Source: Gracilibacillus suaedae
GTDB taxonomy: Bacteria > Bacillota > Bacilli > Bacillales > Amphibacillaceae
Assembly: GCF_017599345.1 (NCBI RefSeq)
Contig: NZ_JAGFVL010000042.1
Location: forward strand, 1 to 64,000
Reading direction: 5' to 3'
Length of the DNA: 64,000 nucleotides
Shown: in pieces, positions 44,977 through 53,757 of the stretch
Numbering within the stretch: the stretch's first letter is position 1
Layout: every line of letters starts with the position of its first letter
Position numbers and translations under genes: made by a program
The notes under the pieces: generated by a model
The model's input: only the letters and a program-made list of their open reading frames with translations
What the model was told of the DNA's origin: nothing
Database searches by the model: none

Positions 44977-45019
44977 GATACTCCCTCCTCTAAGCATAGT
45001 TTGAACCAAAAGGTGAAAA

Positions 45020-46267
45020 TCATTCAAAACTAGAGATAGAAGCTAACGAGAACTCAAATAATGAAGTGAAATAATCTTGTGTTTTAGTTGCAAGAGCAGG
45101 ATGGTAAAATACTTGCCAGCTCGGCTTTGCCTGAACTTCTAGTAACCAGAGTCTCCGTTCCTGGTCGATACCGATATCAAAGCCTATCTCTCCAATCGTG
45201 CCAGGTAACATATTTTCTAACAGCTTGCTTAATACTATGGCTAATTCTTTTACTTTTTTTACGATATTTCTCCCTAAATTCAGTGTGTCTAAATTAACTA
45301 TTTCATTCCCGATATTTTTTCTGCCATATAAAAAGGACACCTGCCATTGCTTCGTTTTGTTTGTATGAACTCTTAAATAGAAGGGATCTCCCTGATGTTG
45401 CATTAAATCTAACGCGTCCTGTAATACATATTGCTGGAAGCCGTTAGGGAAGAACGCTTGCTTAAATTGTTCAAGGTCTTGATAATATTGGCGACTGTTA
45501 TAGTTGTGCGTAACAAAAAGAAGACCTCCTACTTCTTCTAAATAGAAATGATTGGTATCATCATCTTTCAATGACATAAGTGTAATTGGATGCTGGGAGA
45601 GTTTATGCCTAATGGTCTGGGTCGAAGGATGAAAAGTAGTATCAGGTAGAAGATAATTGATTCGTTCATGATTTATGATATCATCGTAAACTTGCCATTT
45701 GTTAAAAAAATCAGGATTAAATATAATAGAGTTTGTGGTCAAATGTTGTTTAATTTTTTGTACCTTTTTATGTGACTCGATTTTACGATTAGGTATGCGG
45801 TTGTATATGACAGGCGGTATATCTGTTTCGATCGTTTTCCACTTCTGTTCTTGCCAAACAACTCCTGTTAAGCTATTTGTTTGGGAATGAATGTGATGAT
45901 AGGAGAAAAAAATTGTCTTAAATCCGTGTGTATGTCCGACACTAGCCATTTCCTGATATAATCTTTCATAGGATGTTTGCTGTGGCGAGCGATGGCTGAA
46001 AACACCGAAGAGATAGTTCATATGGCAGGTGTGTGTGTCGATATCCAAAATGATTGGTGCATGATTAATTAAATGAAATTGCTTCATGATCGAAGAAGAA
46101 AGGTAAATCGTATCCGATTTGTTATGGTGGCTTAAGATATCACAAGGAATGTTCTGTAAACCATGCTGAAGCATAGATATCTGTTTTAAGCGATAGTAAA
46201 TCTCAATAGGGACAATCATTCTATTTTTGTCATTAGGATAGGCTATTATTTGGAATGTCTGTCGCAT
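45020..46267 (-). CDS. YheC/YheD family spore coat-associated ATP-grasp protein
   Basis: Protein of the YheC/D family (endospore coat-associated) with a C-terminal ATP-grasp domain: nucleotide-binding segments DPFYLRVHTNKTKQWQVSFL and metal ligands in GEIGFDIGIDQERRLWLLEV. Its N-terminal half (PVIYNRIPNRKIES, then NSIIFNPDFFNKWQVYDDII) is family specific. In B. subtilis yheC, yheD, yheB and yheA are neighbours; here one yheC/D gene is divergent from yheB-yheA, the same neighbourhood. Start uncertain: ATG 46267 or ATG 46288; a TATAAT 11 bases before the latter would make 46288 nearly leaderless. Confidence 0.8.
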   Translation of the reverse strand: MRQTFQIIAYPNDKNRMIVPIEIYYRLKQISMLQHGLQNIPCDILSHHNKSDTIYLSSSIMKQFHLINHAPIILDIDTHTCHMNYLFGVFSHRSPQQTSYERLYQEMASVGHTHGFKTIFFSYHHIHSQTNSLTGVVWQEQKWKTIETDIPPVIYNRIPNRKIESHKKVQKIKQHLTTNSIIFNPDFFNKWQVYDDIINHERINYLLPDTTFHPSTQTIRHKLSQHPITLMSLKDDDTNHFYLEEVGGLLFVTHNYNSRQYYQDLEQFKQAFFPNGFQQYVLQDALDLMQHQGDPFYLRVHTNKTKQWQVSFLYGRKNIGNEIVNLDTLNLGRNIVKKVKELAIVLSKLLENMLPGTIGEIGFDIGIDQERRLWLLEVQAKPSWQVFYHPALATKTQDYFTSLFEFSLASISSFE

Positions 46268-46359
46268 ATGAGCACCAGCTTTCTTCATATAGGCTAATTC
46301 ATTATATGCAACAGGAAAGAGTACTATACTTTTTACAAAGCGGAAAGGAGGAAAGAACG

Positions 46360-47484
46360 GTGGATAACCTGATTATAATACTATTCATGGTGGCGATAGG
46401 GAGTTTTATTGGTGGATTAACCAATTCCATTGCTATTAAGATGCTGTTTCGACCATATGAGGCAAAATATATCGGTAAATGGAAGGTGCCTTTTACCCCG
46501 GGTGTTATCCCGAAAAGGCGTGATCAATTAGCGAAACAACTCGGTCAATTGGTTGTTAATCACTTAGTAACGATCGATAGCATTCAATTAAAACTGCAGG
46601 ACCAGAGATTAAAACAACAAGTACAACTAAAGATAAACAAAGAGTGGGAGCATTTTCTGGCCAAATCCATCACTATCAGCCAACTGTCAGATAAGTTTCA
46701 ACTAAATCTAAATGCTGATCGTGTGAAAAGAATGATTGCGGATAAAGTCATGGAGCAAATGCGTAACTTTTTGCAAAAAAACCAACAAAAACCACTCAAG
46801 CATTGGCTTGGTCAGGTGATGGCAGAGAAGGAAATGGAAAAGGCATCCATTCTTTTGCGAGATAAAGGAATCGATTTATTAAATAATGAAGAAACTCATC
46901 AAAAGATAGAAGCAGTAATTAAACAATACGCTGAATCTAAAGGTTTTCTAGGAAGTATGATGTTATCGATGTTCAGTAGTGGTGAATTAGCGCTAAAAAT
47001 CCAGCAATTAGTAACGGATTATTTACGTTCTGATGACGGAAGCAGATGGATCCAGCAAGCTGTCCAAAAAGAGTGGACAAACCTTTTACACCAGGAAATA
47101 CAACTTATCGAACCATTGTTTGAAAAAGAAGAAACACAACAGTTACTGCACGGATTAATTCATGACAATATCCCAGTGGAAGAATGGCTAAACAAACCGA
47201 TTCAAGAATTAATAACCCCTTTTTCCTATCCAATAAAGGAAAAGGTGCTACCGTTACTAGTCGAGCAGTTATTTAGTAAATTGTCAGATAGTGTACCGAA
47301 TATGCTACAACATTTAGAAGTGGAGAAAATGGTCGAAAATCAAGTTGCGTCCTTTCCAACTTCACGGATAGAGGAGATCATTTTATCGATTTCTAGAAAA
47401 GAATTTAAACTAATTACTTATTTAGGTGCTTTATTAGGTGGGTTAATTGGATTAATTCAGGCGATTCTCTTTATCGTCGTTTAA
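46360..47484 (+). CDS. yheB: YheB, DUF445 family membrane protein
   Basis: 374 aa. N-terminal helix with FIGGLTNSIAIKMLFRPYEA and the DUF445 signature PFTPGVIPKRRDQLAKQLGQ, a long amphipathic alpha-helical middle, and a C-terminal membrane helix (LGALLGGLIGLIQAILFIV). Function unknown; conserved in bacilli. GTG 46360 follows AAAGGAGG by 8 bases; the frame begins at 46255 but overlaps the divergent gene without an RBS. Followed by yheA. Confidence 0.88.
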   Translation: MDNLIIILFMVAIGSFIGGLTNSIAIKMLFRPYEAKYIGKWKVPFTPGVIPKRRDQLAKQLGQLVVNHLVTIDSIQLKLQDQRLKQQVQLKINKEWEHFLAKSITISQLSDKFQLNLNADRVKRMIADKVMEQMRNFLQKNQQKPLKHWLGQVMAEKEMEKASILLRDKGIDLLNNEETHQKIEAVIKQYAESKGFLGSMMLSMFSSGELALKIQQLVTDYLRSDDGSRWIQQAVQKEWTNLLHQEIQLIEPLFEKEETQQLLHGLIHDNIPVEEWLNKPIQELITPFSYPIKEKVLPLLVEQLFSKLSDSVPNMLQHLEVEKMVENQVASFPTSRIEEIILSISRKEFKLITYLGALLGGLIGLIQAILFIVV

Positions 47485-47577
47485 ATCTTTGTTATAGTGG
47501 TAAAGTACATGTAGGAACATATACATGAAGGTATAGCAACCTATGCATGACGTAACTATTTAGGAGGATTTTATTTT

Positions 47578-47928
47578 ATGTCAAACGTTTATGACAGTGC
47601 AAATGAGCTTGAAAAAGCAATTCAAGAAAGCGACGAATTCAAGGATTTAAAAGCTGCTTATGATAAAGTAATGGAAGATCCGAATTCTAAGCAAATGTTC
47701 GATAATTTCCGTAACACACAGTTAGAGTTGCAACAGAAACAAATGCAAGGTATGGAAATTACCGAAGAGGAAGTTGAAAAGGCAAAACAAGTTGTAGAAC
47801 TTGTTCAACAACATGATGACATTTCCAAACTAATGGAACAAGAACAACGTGTCAATGTTTTGATTAATGATATTAGCCGTATTATTACAAAACCATTAGA
47901 AGAATTATATGGTGCACAACAACAATAA
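47578..47928 (+). CDS. yheA: YheA, YlbF/YmcA family regulator
   Basis: 116-aa all-helical protein of the YlbF/YmcA family (ANELEKAIQESDEFKDLKAA, DPNSKQMFDNFRNTQLELQQ). YlbF-YmcA-YaaT complexes act in RNA maturation with RNase Y and in competence/sporulation phosphorelay control; YheA is a paralogue with less-known role. 116 aa versus 117 in B. subtilis. SD AGGAGG; own terminator. Confidence 0.9.
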   Translation: MSNVYDSANELEKAIQESDEFKDLKAAYDKVMEDPNSKQMFDNFRNTQLELQQKQMQGMEITEEEVEKAKQVVELVQQHDDISKLMEQEQRVNVLINDISRIITKPLEELYGAQQQ

Positions 47929-47938
47929 CGAACACATC

Positions 47939-47972
47939 ATGAGTTGCAGTATTTACTGTAGCTCATTTTTAT
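47939..47972 (+). terminator. Terminator after yheA
   Basis: Stem ATGAGTTGCAGTA / TACTGTAGCTCAT (two mismatches) with T-run. Confidence 0.75.
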
Positions 47973-48026
47973 TTGAAACTTTTTGCCTGTTACTACCGTA
48001 ATAATAATTGGAAGGAGTGAAAGAAT

Positions 48027-48926
48027 GTGACGTTAAAATTAGAGAATGTTACGAAAAGATTTGGATCATTTACAGCTGTTGATGATTTATCGATCGAGAT
48101 ACCTGAAAAGAATATATTCGGTTTTCTTGGTGCAAATGGCGCAGGAAAAACAACAACATTTCGAATGATCCTCAATTTATTAGATCAAACATCTGGATCT
48201 ATTACCTGGAATGGAGAAACAATCGATTACAGCAAGAGTGATCAAATTGGTTATTTACCAGAGGAGAGAGGTTTATATCCTAAATTAAAGGTTCGCGATC
48301 AATTAATTTATCTAGGGAAATTACGAGGGATGCAAAAGAAAGAAGTATTAGATGAATTGACTAGTTGGCTTGATTATTTAAAAGTTCCACAGTATATGGA
48401 CAAAAAAGTAGAGGAATTATCGAAAGGGAACCAGCAAAAAATCCAATTTATATCGGCGGTCATACATAAACCAAAGCTGCTAATTTTGGATGAACCTTTT
48501 TCCGGGTTGGATCCTGTTAACGTCGAATTGTTAAAGAAGGCAGTAATCGAATTAAAAAACTCTGGAACATCGATCGTCTTTTCCTCACACCGGATGGAGC
48601 ATGTAGAAGAATTATGTCAGCATTTATGCATGATGCAGCACGGAAAACCGATTTTACATGGTGATCTTCGCGAAATTAAACGATCATTCGGTAAGAAAAA
48701 TTTATCAATACAAGCGGATTTTGATTTATCCTTCTTAGAAAACGTCGCTGGTGTTGTGAAAGTGAAATACTTTAGTGATGGTGTCCTTTGTCAAATTGAA
48801 AATGAAGATGTCTCCCAAAGTGTGTTGGAGGAAATATCAGGAAAAGGATTTATCCGTAAATTTGAATTGGATGAACCAAGCCTGAATGACATCTTTATTG
48901 AGAAAGCTGGTGAGTCATATGAATAA
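48027..48926 (+). CDS. yhaQ: ABC transporter ATPase YhaQ (NatA-type exporter)
   Basis: 299-aa ATPase of the DrrA/NatA group. Walker A FLGANGAGKTTT (about 34-45), Q-loop region GYLPEERGLYPKLKV, signature LSKGNQQKIQF, Walker B LLILDEPFSGLDPVN, and switch His in FSSHRMEHVEEL. The variant signature LSKGNQQK and the GLDPVN motif match YhaQ/NatA. GTG start with GGAAGGAGTGA. Overlaps the permease gene by 8 bases. Confidence 0.9.
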   Translation: MTLKLENVTKRFGSFTAVDDLSIEIPEKNIFGFLGANGAGKTTTFRMILNLLDQTSGSITWNGETIDYSKSDQIGYLPEERGLYPKLKVRDQLIYLGKLRGMQKKEVLDELTSWLDYLKVPQYMDKKVEELSKGNQQKIQFISAVIHKPKLLILDEPFSGLDPVNVELLKKAVIELKNSGTSIVFSSHRMEHVEELCQHLCMMQHGKPILHGDLREIKRSFGKKNLSIQADFDLSFLENVAGVVKVKYFSDGVLCQIENEDVSQSVLEEISGKGFIRKFELDEPSLNDIFIEKAGESYE

Positions 48927-50178
48927 ATTTTGGATTGTCTTTTCTCATACTTATTTATCAAAAATAAAATCAAAATCATTTATTATCACCACTGCTATCA
49001 TTCTAGCGTTAATCGTTCTAATGTCGAATGTTCAATCATTTATAGAAATGTTCGGTTCAGATGAGACAGACCAAGTTGCAGTTTTAACAGAACAAGAAGA
49101 AGTATACTCACAATTAGAATCAAGGACGGAAGCAGATTTTGAATTAGAGCATTTTGACGGCACACTAGAAGAAGCACAAGATGCGGTCGGGGAAGAATCA
49201 TTTATTGCTGTGTTGGATATCAGGGAAACGGAAGAAGGATTACCTGAAGCTACTTACTATAGTAGAGATTATACTAATCAAACTGCACAAAATATATTAG
49301 AAAGCCAATTACAACAAATAAAAGTAGAGATGGCAACCAATCAATCAGGTATTGATCCCGCTGTCATTGCTTCAATCTATGAGCCAGTTTCTTTTGAGAA
49401 TGAATTAATTGCTACAGGTAACGGTGATGCTAGTGACGTCAAAACAGAAGAAGAGTTAAGCGGAGCACGTGGCCTTGTGTATGCGATCTTATTTTTACTA
49501 TATATGGCGGTCATCTTGTATGGAAACATGATTGCGATGGATATAGCCAACGAAAAAACATCAAGAGTAATGGAAATTTTAATTTCAAGTTCCTCACCAG
49601 TCAGTCAAATGTTTGCCAAAATTTTTGGAATAGGCTTGGTAGGTCTAACCCAAATGATTCTGCTACTAGGGACAGCTTACTTCGTTATTATGCAGAAGCA
49701 AGATGAATTGATTGGTGATTTCTTTGAATTTTTCGGACTATCTGATGTCAGTGTCTCTACATTTATATACGCGATCATCTTCTTTCTGTTAGGCTATTTC
49801 TTATACGCGACATTAGCAGCGATGTTAGGATCATTAGTAAGTAGAACGGAAGATGTACAGCAATTGATGACTCCTGTCACATTTTTAATTATTGCTGCCT
49901 TTATGATTTCAATGATCGGTTTGAGTATGCCGGAATCAACATTTGTTGTTATTTCGTCGTATATCCCATTCTTCTCGCCAATGGCAATGTTCCTGCGTGT
50001 CGGTTTACTGGATATTGCATTCTGGGAAGTGGGATTAAGTATTCTAATATTAATTGTAACCATTATAATATTTGCCATTTTAGGAGCCAAAATATATCGA
50101 GGCGGCGTACTCATGTACGGCACATCCACCTCATTAAAAGACTTCAAAAAAGCATTACAGCTATCGAAAAAAGAATAA
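48919..50178 (+). CDS. yhaP: ABC transporter permease YhaP (NatB-type exporter)
   Basis: 419 aa, equal to B. subtilis YhaP. N-terminal helix (about 20-40), large extracellular domain, then five to six helices (ILFLLYMAVILYGNMIAMDI, with EKTSRVMEILISSSSP following). NatAB relatives export sodium or peptides; the substrate here is unknown. ATG 48919 lies inside the end of yhaQ, so the pair is coupled. Confidence 0.88.
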   Translation: MNKFWIVFSHTYLSKIKSKSFIITTAIILALIVLMSNVQSFIEMFGSDETDQVAVLTEQEEVYSQLESRTEADFELEHFDGTLEEAQDAVGEESFIAVLDIRETEEGLPEATYYSRDYTNQTAQNILESQLQQIKVEMATNQSGIDPAVIASIYEPVSFENELIATGNGDASDVKTEEELSGARGLVYAILFLLYMAVILYGNMIAMDIANEKTSRVMEILISSSSPVSQMFAKIFGIGLVGLTQMILLLGTAYFVIMQKQDELIGDFFEFFGLSDVSVSTFIYAIIFFLLGYFLYATLAAMLGSLVSRTEDVQQLMTPVTFLIIAAFMISMIGLSMPESTFVVISSYIPFFSPMAMFLRVGLLDIAFWEVGLSILILIVTIIIFAILGAKIYRGGVLMYGTSTSLKDFKKALQLSKKE

Positions 50179-50187
50179 GAAAAAGAG

Positions 50188-50221
50188 GAAGCTATTTCGC
50201 GACGAGCGAAATAGCTTCTTC
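50188..50221 (+). terminator. Terminator-like hairpin after yhaQP
   Basis: Perfect 13-bp stem GAAGCTATTTCGC / GCGAAATAGCTTC, loop GACGA. The T-run is short (TTC), so efficiency is uncertain. Confidence 0.65.
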
Positions 50222-50241
50222 AAATTTGTTTGGTTGTCCAA

Positions 50242-50451
50242 GTTGATAGTAAACCAAGCGAAGTTGCCAGAAAAGTCGAGAGAGTTGCCAGTAAACCAAG
50301 CGAAGTTGCCAGAAAAGTCGAGAGAGTTGCCAGTAAACCAAGCGAAGTTGCCAGAAAAGTCGAGAGAGTTGCCAGTAAACCAAGCGAAGTTGCCAGAAAA
50401 GTCGAGAGAGTTGCCAGTAAACCAGCCAAAGTTGCCAGAAAACTCATAGAA
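50242..50451. repeat. 21-bp alternating tandem repeat, 10 units
   Basis: Ten 21-bp units, each beginning GTTGCCAG (first unit GTTGATAG). Odd units continue TAAACCAAGCGAA, even units AAAAGTCGAGAGA, giving a 42-bp higher-order repeat; the last two units are diverged, and GTTGTCTC at 50452 starts a partial eleventh. It lies between the 3' ends of convergent genes. Because 21 is divisible by 3, several frames stay open on both strands; none has an RBS. Confidence 0.9.
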
Positions 50452-50460
50452 GTTGTCTCT

Positions 50461-51411
50461 TTAATTTAATAGTATAGTTAAGTCATATTTTCGATCTCGA
50501 TAACTCCCGACAAATGGACAGTTTAATTGTCTTAATAATCTTTTCGTCAGGTCTATTGATATGCCGTCCAAAAACCATCTGGCCTGTTTATTAGTTATTA
50601 CTGGACCGAAGATCAATGCCCACTCTTTAAGCGCATGGACATGCATCATTTTGTCTTTAATACCACATTTAGGACATTGCCAAGTTCCATAAATCCTTTT
50701 TGCTTTTACATACTGACATGATGGACAAAATACACCTCGTACTATTTTTCGAAGATCTATCTTAAATTTGTCATGTATCTTTACTTTTCGTTCTTGGTGA
50801 TGGGCTGAAATGAAATTAATGAGGTGTCTGCTCTCAGTAAAGTTATATTCGTTGTTAGCTGTTTGTTCTTGGAGGAAAAGTTTGATTCTGAGAGACAATT
50901 GCTGAACGGGTATCATATCAGGATGCTGAAAGTTAAGGTTGGCATTCGGGTGAGTAAAAACAACGATTGGATGAATTGGGGGAAAAGAGAAGCCGTGTAA
51001 AGTAAGCAGCGCTTCTAATTTTTCTTGTTGGAATTTAGCTTGTAAAAGTGGGTGATCATAAATTTCGATTTTTCCATCTTCATGTTCTTGGACTAATTGA
51101 TCTGCTTCATTAATGAATAGCTTGCCTTTTAGGTGTTTGACTTCACAAATGAAGATTTTCTTTAGGAAAAAGGATAGGTTGTCCATTTGGAAATAATGTT
51201 TTTGCCAAGGTAACCGGATACCATACAACAGCATTTTTTCATTTTGCACCATATGCAAATGATAAGGTAATTGCTTTTCACCGGTATAACCCGATAATTC
51301 TCTGCCATATGCATTTTCCAAATCTTGAGGAATATCATGAGGTGAGAGTCGGCTGATAAGTGCTTCTAACTGTCTTAAATAAAAAGATTTTCTTACAGAA
51401 TCATGGACCAA
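50461..51411 (-). CDS. NERD domain protein with C-terminal zinc ribbon
   Basis: 316 aa. N-terminal NERD (nuclease-related) domain, about 30-145: FICEVKHLKGKLFI carries the conserved E-x-K of the fold. The C-terminal part has CPSC (about 227-230) and CPKC (about 245-248), a zinc ribbon, then a helical tail. NERD proteins are thought to handle DNA but few are characterised. TTG 51411 with GGAGG about 8 bases upstream. The stop codon is 10 bases from the 21-bp tandem array. Confidence 0.8.
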   Translation of the reverse strand: MVHDSVRKSFYLRQLEALISRLSPHDIPQDLENAYGRELSGYTGEKQLPYHLHMVQNEKMLLYGIRLPWQKHYFQMDNLSFFLKKIFICEVKHLKGKLFINEADQLVQEHEDGKIEIYDHPLLQAKFQQEKLEALLTLHGFSFPPIHPIVVFTHPNANLNFQHPDMIPVQQLSLRIKLFLQEQTANNEYNFTESRHLINFISAHHQERKVKIHDKFKIDLRKIVRGVFCPSCQYVKAKRIYGTWQCPKCGIKDKMMHVHALKEWALIFGPVITNKQARWFLDGISIDLTKRLLRQLNCPFVGSYRDRKYDLTILLN

Positions 51412-51604
51412 GTAATAGACCTCCTTTAGTATTTTTTACCATGATACCATACTGGATCAAGATTGGAAATATTCTGAACTTCGACTTTCCAATAACTCTA
51501 TCATTGTTTACAACGGGTCAGATATGATAAAATAAATCTTTTTAGAATATATAGTAAATCAATACAGACACTATGTATACATAATTGACTAGGTGGTGAT
51601 CTTG

Positions 51605-51712
51605 ATGGAACAGGAAACAATCAATGCAGCAACATGGGGGTGGTTATTAGTCCCGATGTTATCCGTTGTTCTCTTATCGTTAATCACCTTTTTTACAGAA
51701 AGAGGAGAGTAA
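51605..51712 (+). CDS. Symporter small accessory protein (35 aa)
   Basis: Mini membrane protein: MEQETINAATWGWLLVPMLS followed by a hydrophobic helix and the hydrophilic end TFFTERGE. ATG 51605 follows AGGTGGTGA; the stop is 3 bases from the putP ATG, and putP's GAGGAG site lies inside its last codons. Small one-helix proteins directly ahead of sodium:solute symporters are a known pattern; translation coupling and complex formation are inferred. Confidence 0.75.
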   Translation: MEQETINAATWGWLLVPMLSVVLLSLITFFTERGE

Positions 51713-51715
51713 ATA

Positions 51716-53197
51716 ATGGATAGTGTTACTTTGATAACGTTTATCGTTTATTTAGTCGGAATGTTAGTTATTGGAATTATTGCCTTTCGTTTAACGAATA
51801 ACCTTTCCGACTATGTTTTAGGTGGCCGAAATTTAGGTGGAAGTGTAGCGGCTCTAAGTGCCGGAGCTTCTGATATGAGCAGCTGGCTTTTGCTTGGATT
51901 GCCAGGTGCCATGTATGCAGGTGGCATGAATCAAATCTGGCTTGCGATAGGTTTAGCAGTAGGGGCATACTTGAATTGGCAATTCGTAGCGAAAAGGTTA
52001 CGGACTTATACCGAAGTTGCCAAGGATTCCATTACGATTCCAGACTTTCTAGAAAATCGTTTTCGAGACCAATCCCGGATTCTACGTGTCATTTCCGCTT
52101 TAGTTATTTTAATTTTCTTTACATTTTATACGTCAGCAGGACTGGTCGGGGGAGCCATTTTATTTGAACAGTCCTTTGGAATAGAATATCAATCTGCGTT
52201 ATGGATTGGAGCCATTGTCATTATATCGTATACATTTTTAGGAGGATTTCTAGCAGTAAGCTGGACAGACTTTTTCCAGGGTATCCTAATGTTCTTAGCA
52301 TTAATTATTGTACCAATCGTAGCCATTAACGCTGCAGGTGGCTGGAATGAAGTGGTCAATCAAGTGGGAAGGATAGATCCGGGATTTCTAAACGCATTTA
52401 CCGATACCACAGCTATTGGTATTATTTCATTACTAGCATGGGGGCTAGGTTATTTTGGACAGCCACATATCATAACAAGGTTTATGGCTGTAAAATCGAC
52501 CAAAGAAATCCCAAAGGCCAGATTTATAGGAATGTCATGGATGGTATTTGCTTTATATGGTTCGATTTTTACCGGTTTTGCGGGGATTGCCTATTTTGCC
52601 GACACACCGCTAGATAATGAAGAAACAGTCTTTATAGCATTCACGCAAGAACTATTTAATCCATGGGTTGCAGGTATTTTATTAGCTGCAATTTTATCAG
52701 CGATTATGAGTACGATTGATTCGCAATTGTTAGTATCCTCTAGTGCGGTTGCAGAGGACTTTTATAAAGGAATCATCAGAAAAAATGCAAGCCAAAAAGA
52801 ATTAGTGTGGATCGGAAGAATTGCAGTCATTATCATCGCGATTATTGCGATTTTGATTGCTCAAAACCCTGAAAGCCAAGTTCTTGATTTAGTCGAATAT
52901 GCATGGGCAGGATTTGGAGCAGCTTTTGGCCCGATTATCATATTGAGTTTGTTTTGGAAAAGGACAACTGTAGGTGGAGCGATTGCCGGAATGGTGGTAG
53001 GAGCTTTAACAGTGATCGTTTGGGAGCAGCTTGAAGGAGGCATTTTTGATTTATATGAAATTGTACCAGGGTTTGCATTAGGTGCAGTTGCAATCATTAT
53101 CGTCAGCCTTATTTTTGGAACCCCAACAAATCCATCAAAAGTTGTGAAAGAAGAATTTAATGAAGCTATAGAAAATGAATCGAGAGGTTTAAAATAA
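51716..53197 (+). CDS. putP: Sodium/proline symporter PutP (OpuE-like)
   Basis: 493-aa, 13-helix sodium:solute symporter. SSS-family signatures GGRNLGGSVAALSAGASDMS and AAILSAIMSTIDSQLLVSSS (sodium site), plus YLNWQFVAKRLRTYTEVAKD and GYFGQPHIITRFMAVKS typical of proline carriers. It imports proline as nutrient or osmoprotectant; B. subtilis OpuE is 492 aa. Preceded by its 35-aa partner and followed by a terminator. No osmotic promoter could be assigned. Confidence 0.92.
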   Translation: MDSVTLITFIVYLVGMLVIGIIAFRLTNNLSDYVLGGRNLGGSVAALSAGASDMSSWLLLGLPGAMYAGGMNQIWLAIGLAVGAYLNWQFVAKRLRTYTEVAKDSITIPDFLENRFRDQSRILRVISALVILIFFTFYTSAGLVGGAILFEQSFGIEYQSALWIGAIVIISYTFLGGFLAVSWTDFFQGILMFLALIIVPIVAINAAGGWNEVVNQVGRIDPGFLNAFTDTTAIGIISLLAWGLGYFGQPHIITRFMAVKSTKEIPKARFIGMSWMVFALYGSIFTGFAGIAYFADTPLDNEETVFIAFTQELFNPWVAGILLAAILSAIMSTIDSQLLVSSSAVAEDFYKGIIRKNASQKELVWIGRIAVIIIAIIAILIAQNPESQVLDLVEYAWAGFGAAFGPIIILSLFWKRTTVGGAIAGMVVGALTVIVWEQLEGGIFDLYEIVPGFALGAVAIIIVSLIFGTPTNPSKVVKEEFNEAIENESRGLK

Positions 53198-53205
53198 TAT
53201 TGTCG

Positions 53206-53242
53206 CAAGGAGTCCGAAAATAGAAAGGACTCCTTGTTCATG
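53206..53242 (+). terminator. Terminator after putP
   Basis: Perfect 10-bp stem CAAGGAGTCC / GGACTCCTTG followed by TTC and later TTTT. Confidence 0.65.
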
Positions 53243-53257
53243 TTTTGAAGGAAGTCC

Positions 53258-53638
53258 CTATAATTCAATCCAAAACCTTTTCACGACATTACCGTCATCT
53301 TCCACATAATCTCCATCTTCTATTCCACCATTTTTTAAAATAGCTTTCAGAGAACCGATATTGTCAGCATCACAAGTAACGAGTGCTCTAGTGATCCCTA
53401 TCTTTTTAGCTTCAAGTAACGCCAATTCCAAAATTTTGGTCGCGTAACCTTTCTTTCGCTCACTCGGACGTATACCATAACCAATATGACCTCCAATGGC
53501 AAGAAGCATTTCTGATAATCGATGTCTAATATTGACAACACCAATAATTGTTTTCTCACCGCTTTTTTTCCACTCCAAGTAGAAATCCTGATATTCTCTC
53601 GTTAACATTTTCGTTGGTTTCACTAATTTAACAGACAT
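53258..53638 (-). CDS. GNAT acetyltransferase with an in-frame internal deletion
   Basis: 126 aa. The N-terminus MSVKLVKPTKMLTREYQDFY and the C-terminus (GGHIGYGIRPSERKKGYATK, then ILKNGGIEDGDYVEDDGNVV) match a common approximately 170-aa bacillar GNAT family. The segment normally joining them, about 45 residues after EWKKSGEK including the WV-x-D-STYWLV region, is absent; the chain jumps to TIIGVVNIRHRL. The frame stays intact and the acetyl-CoA loop RPSERKKGYA survives. Substrate binding is probably lost, so this is likely a gene in decay. A run of ten G lies 10-19 bases before ATG 53638. Confidence 0.72.
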   Translation of the reverse strand: MSVKLVKPTKMLTREYQDFYLEWKKSGEKTIIGVVNIRHRLSEMLLAIGGHIGYGIRPSERKKGYATKILELALLEAKKIGITRALVTCDADNIGSLKAILKNGGIEDGDYVEDDGNVVKRFWIEL

Positions 53639-53757
53639 ACCGCCACGCCCCCCCCCCATATTTCAATTTTAACATAAAATTCCACAAAAATGACAAAACG
53701 AACGTGCATTCTTATTTGTGCTCTGCTACAATAGAGAGAGGAAGAAGGTGAAGAATT

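Noticed and set aside
44735-45004. Plus-strand ORFs opposite the 62-aa protein gene
   Set aside because: Shadow frames: one starts within a terminator hairpin; the minus-strand frame has a clear RBS (GAGGGAG) and shares a transcript with the YheC/D gene.
50242-50451. CRISPR array
   Set aside because: Units are contiguous 21-mers with no unique spacers and no cas genes nearby.
50220-50469. Repeat-encoded proteins on both strands with 14-residue periodicity (for example VASKPSEVARKVER)
   Set aside because: Open only because 21 is divisible by 3; several frames on both strands are open, none has a ribosome binding site, and the array lies between convergent gene ends.
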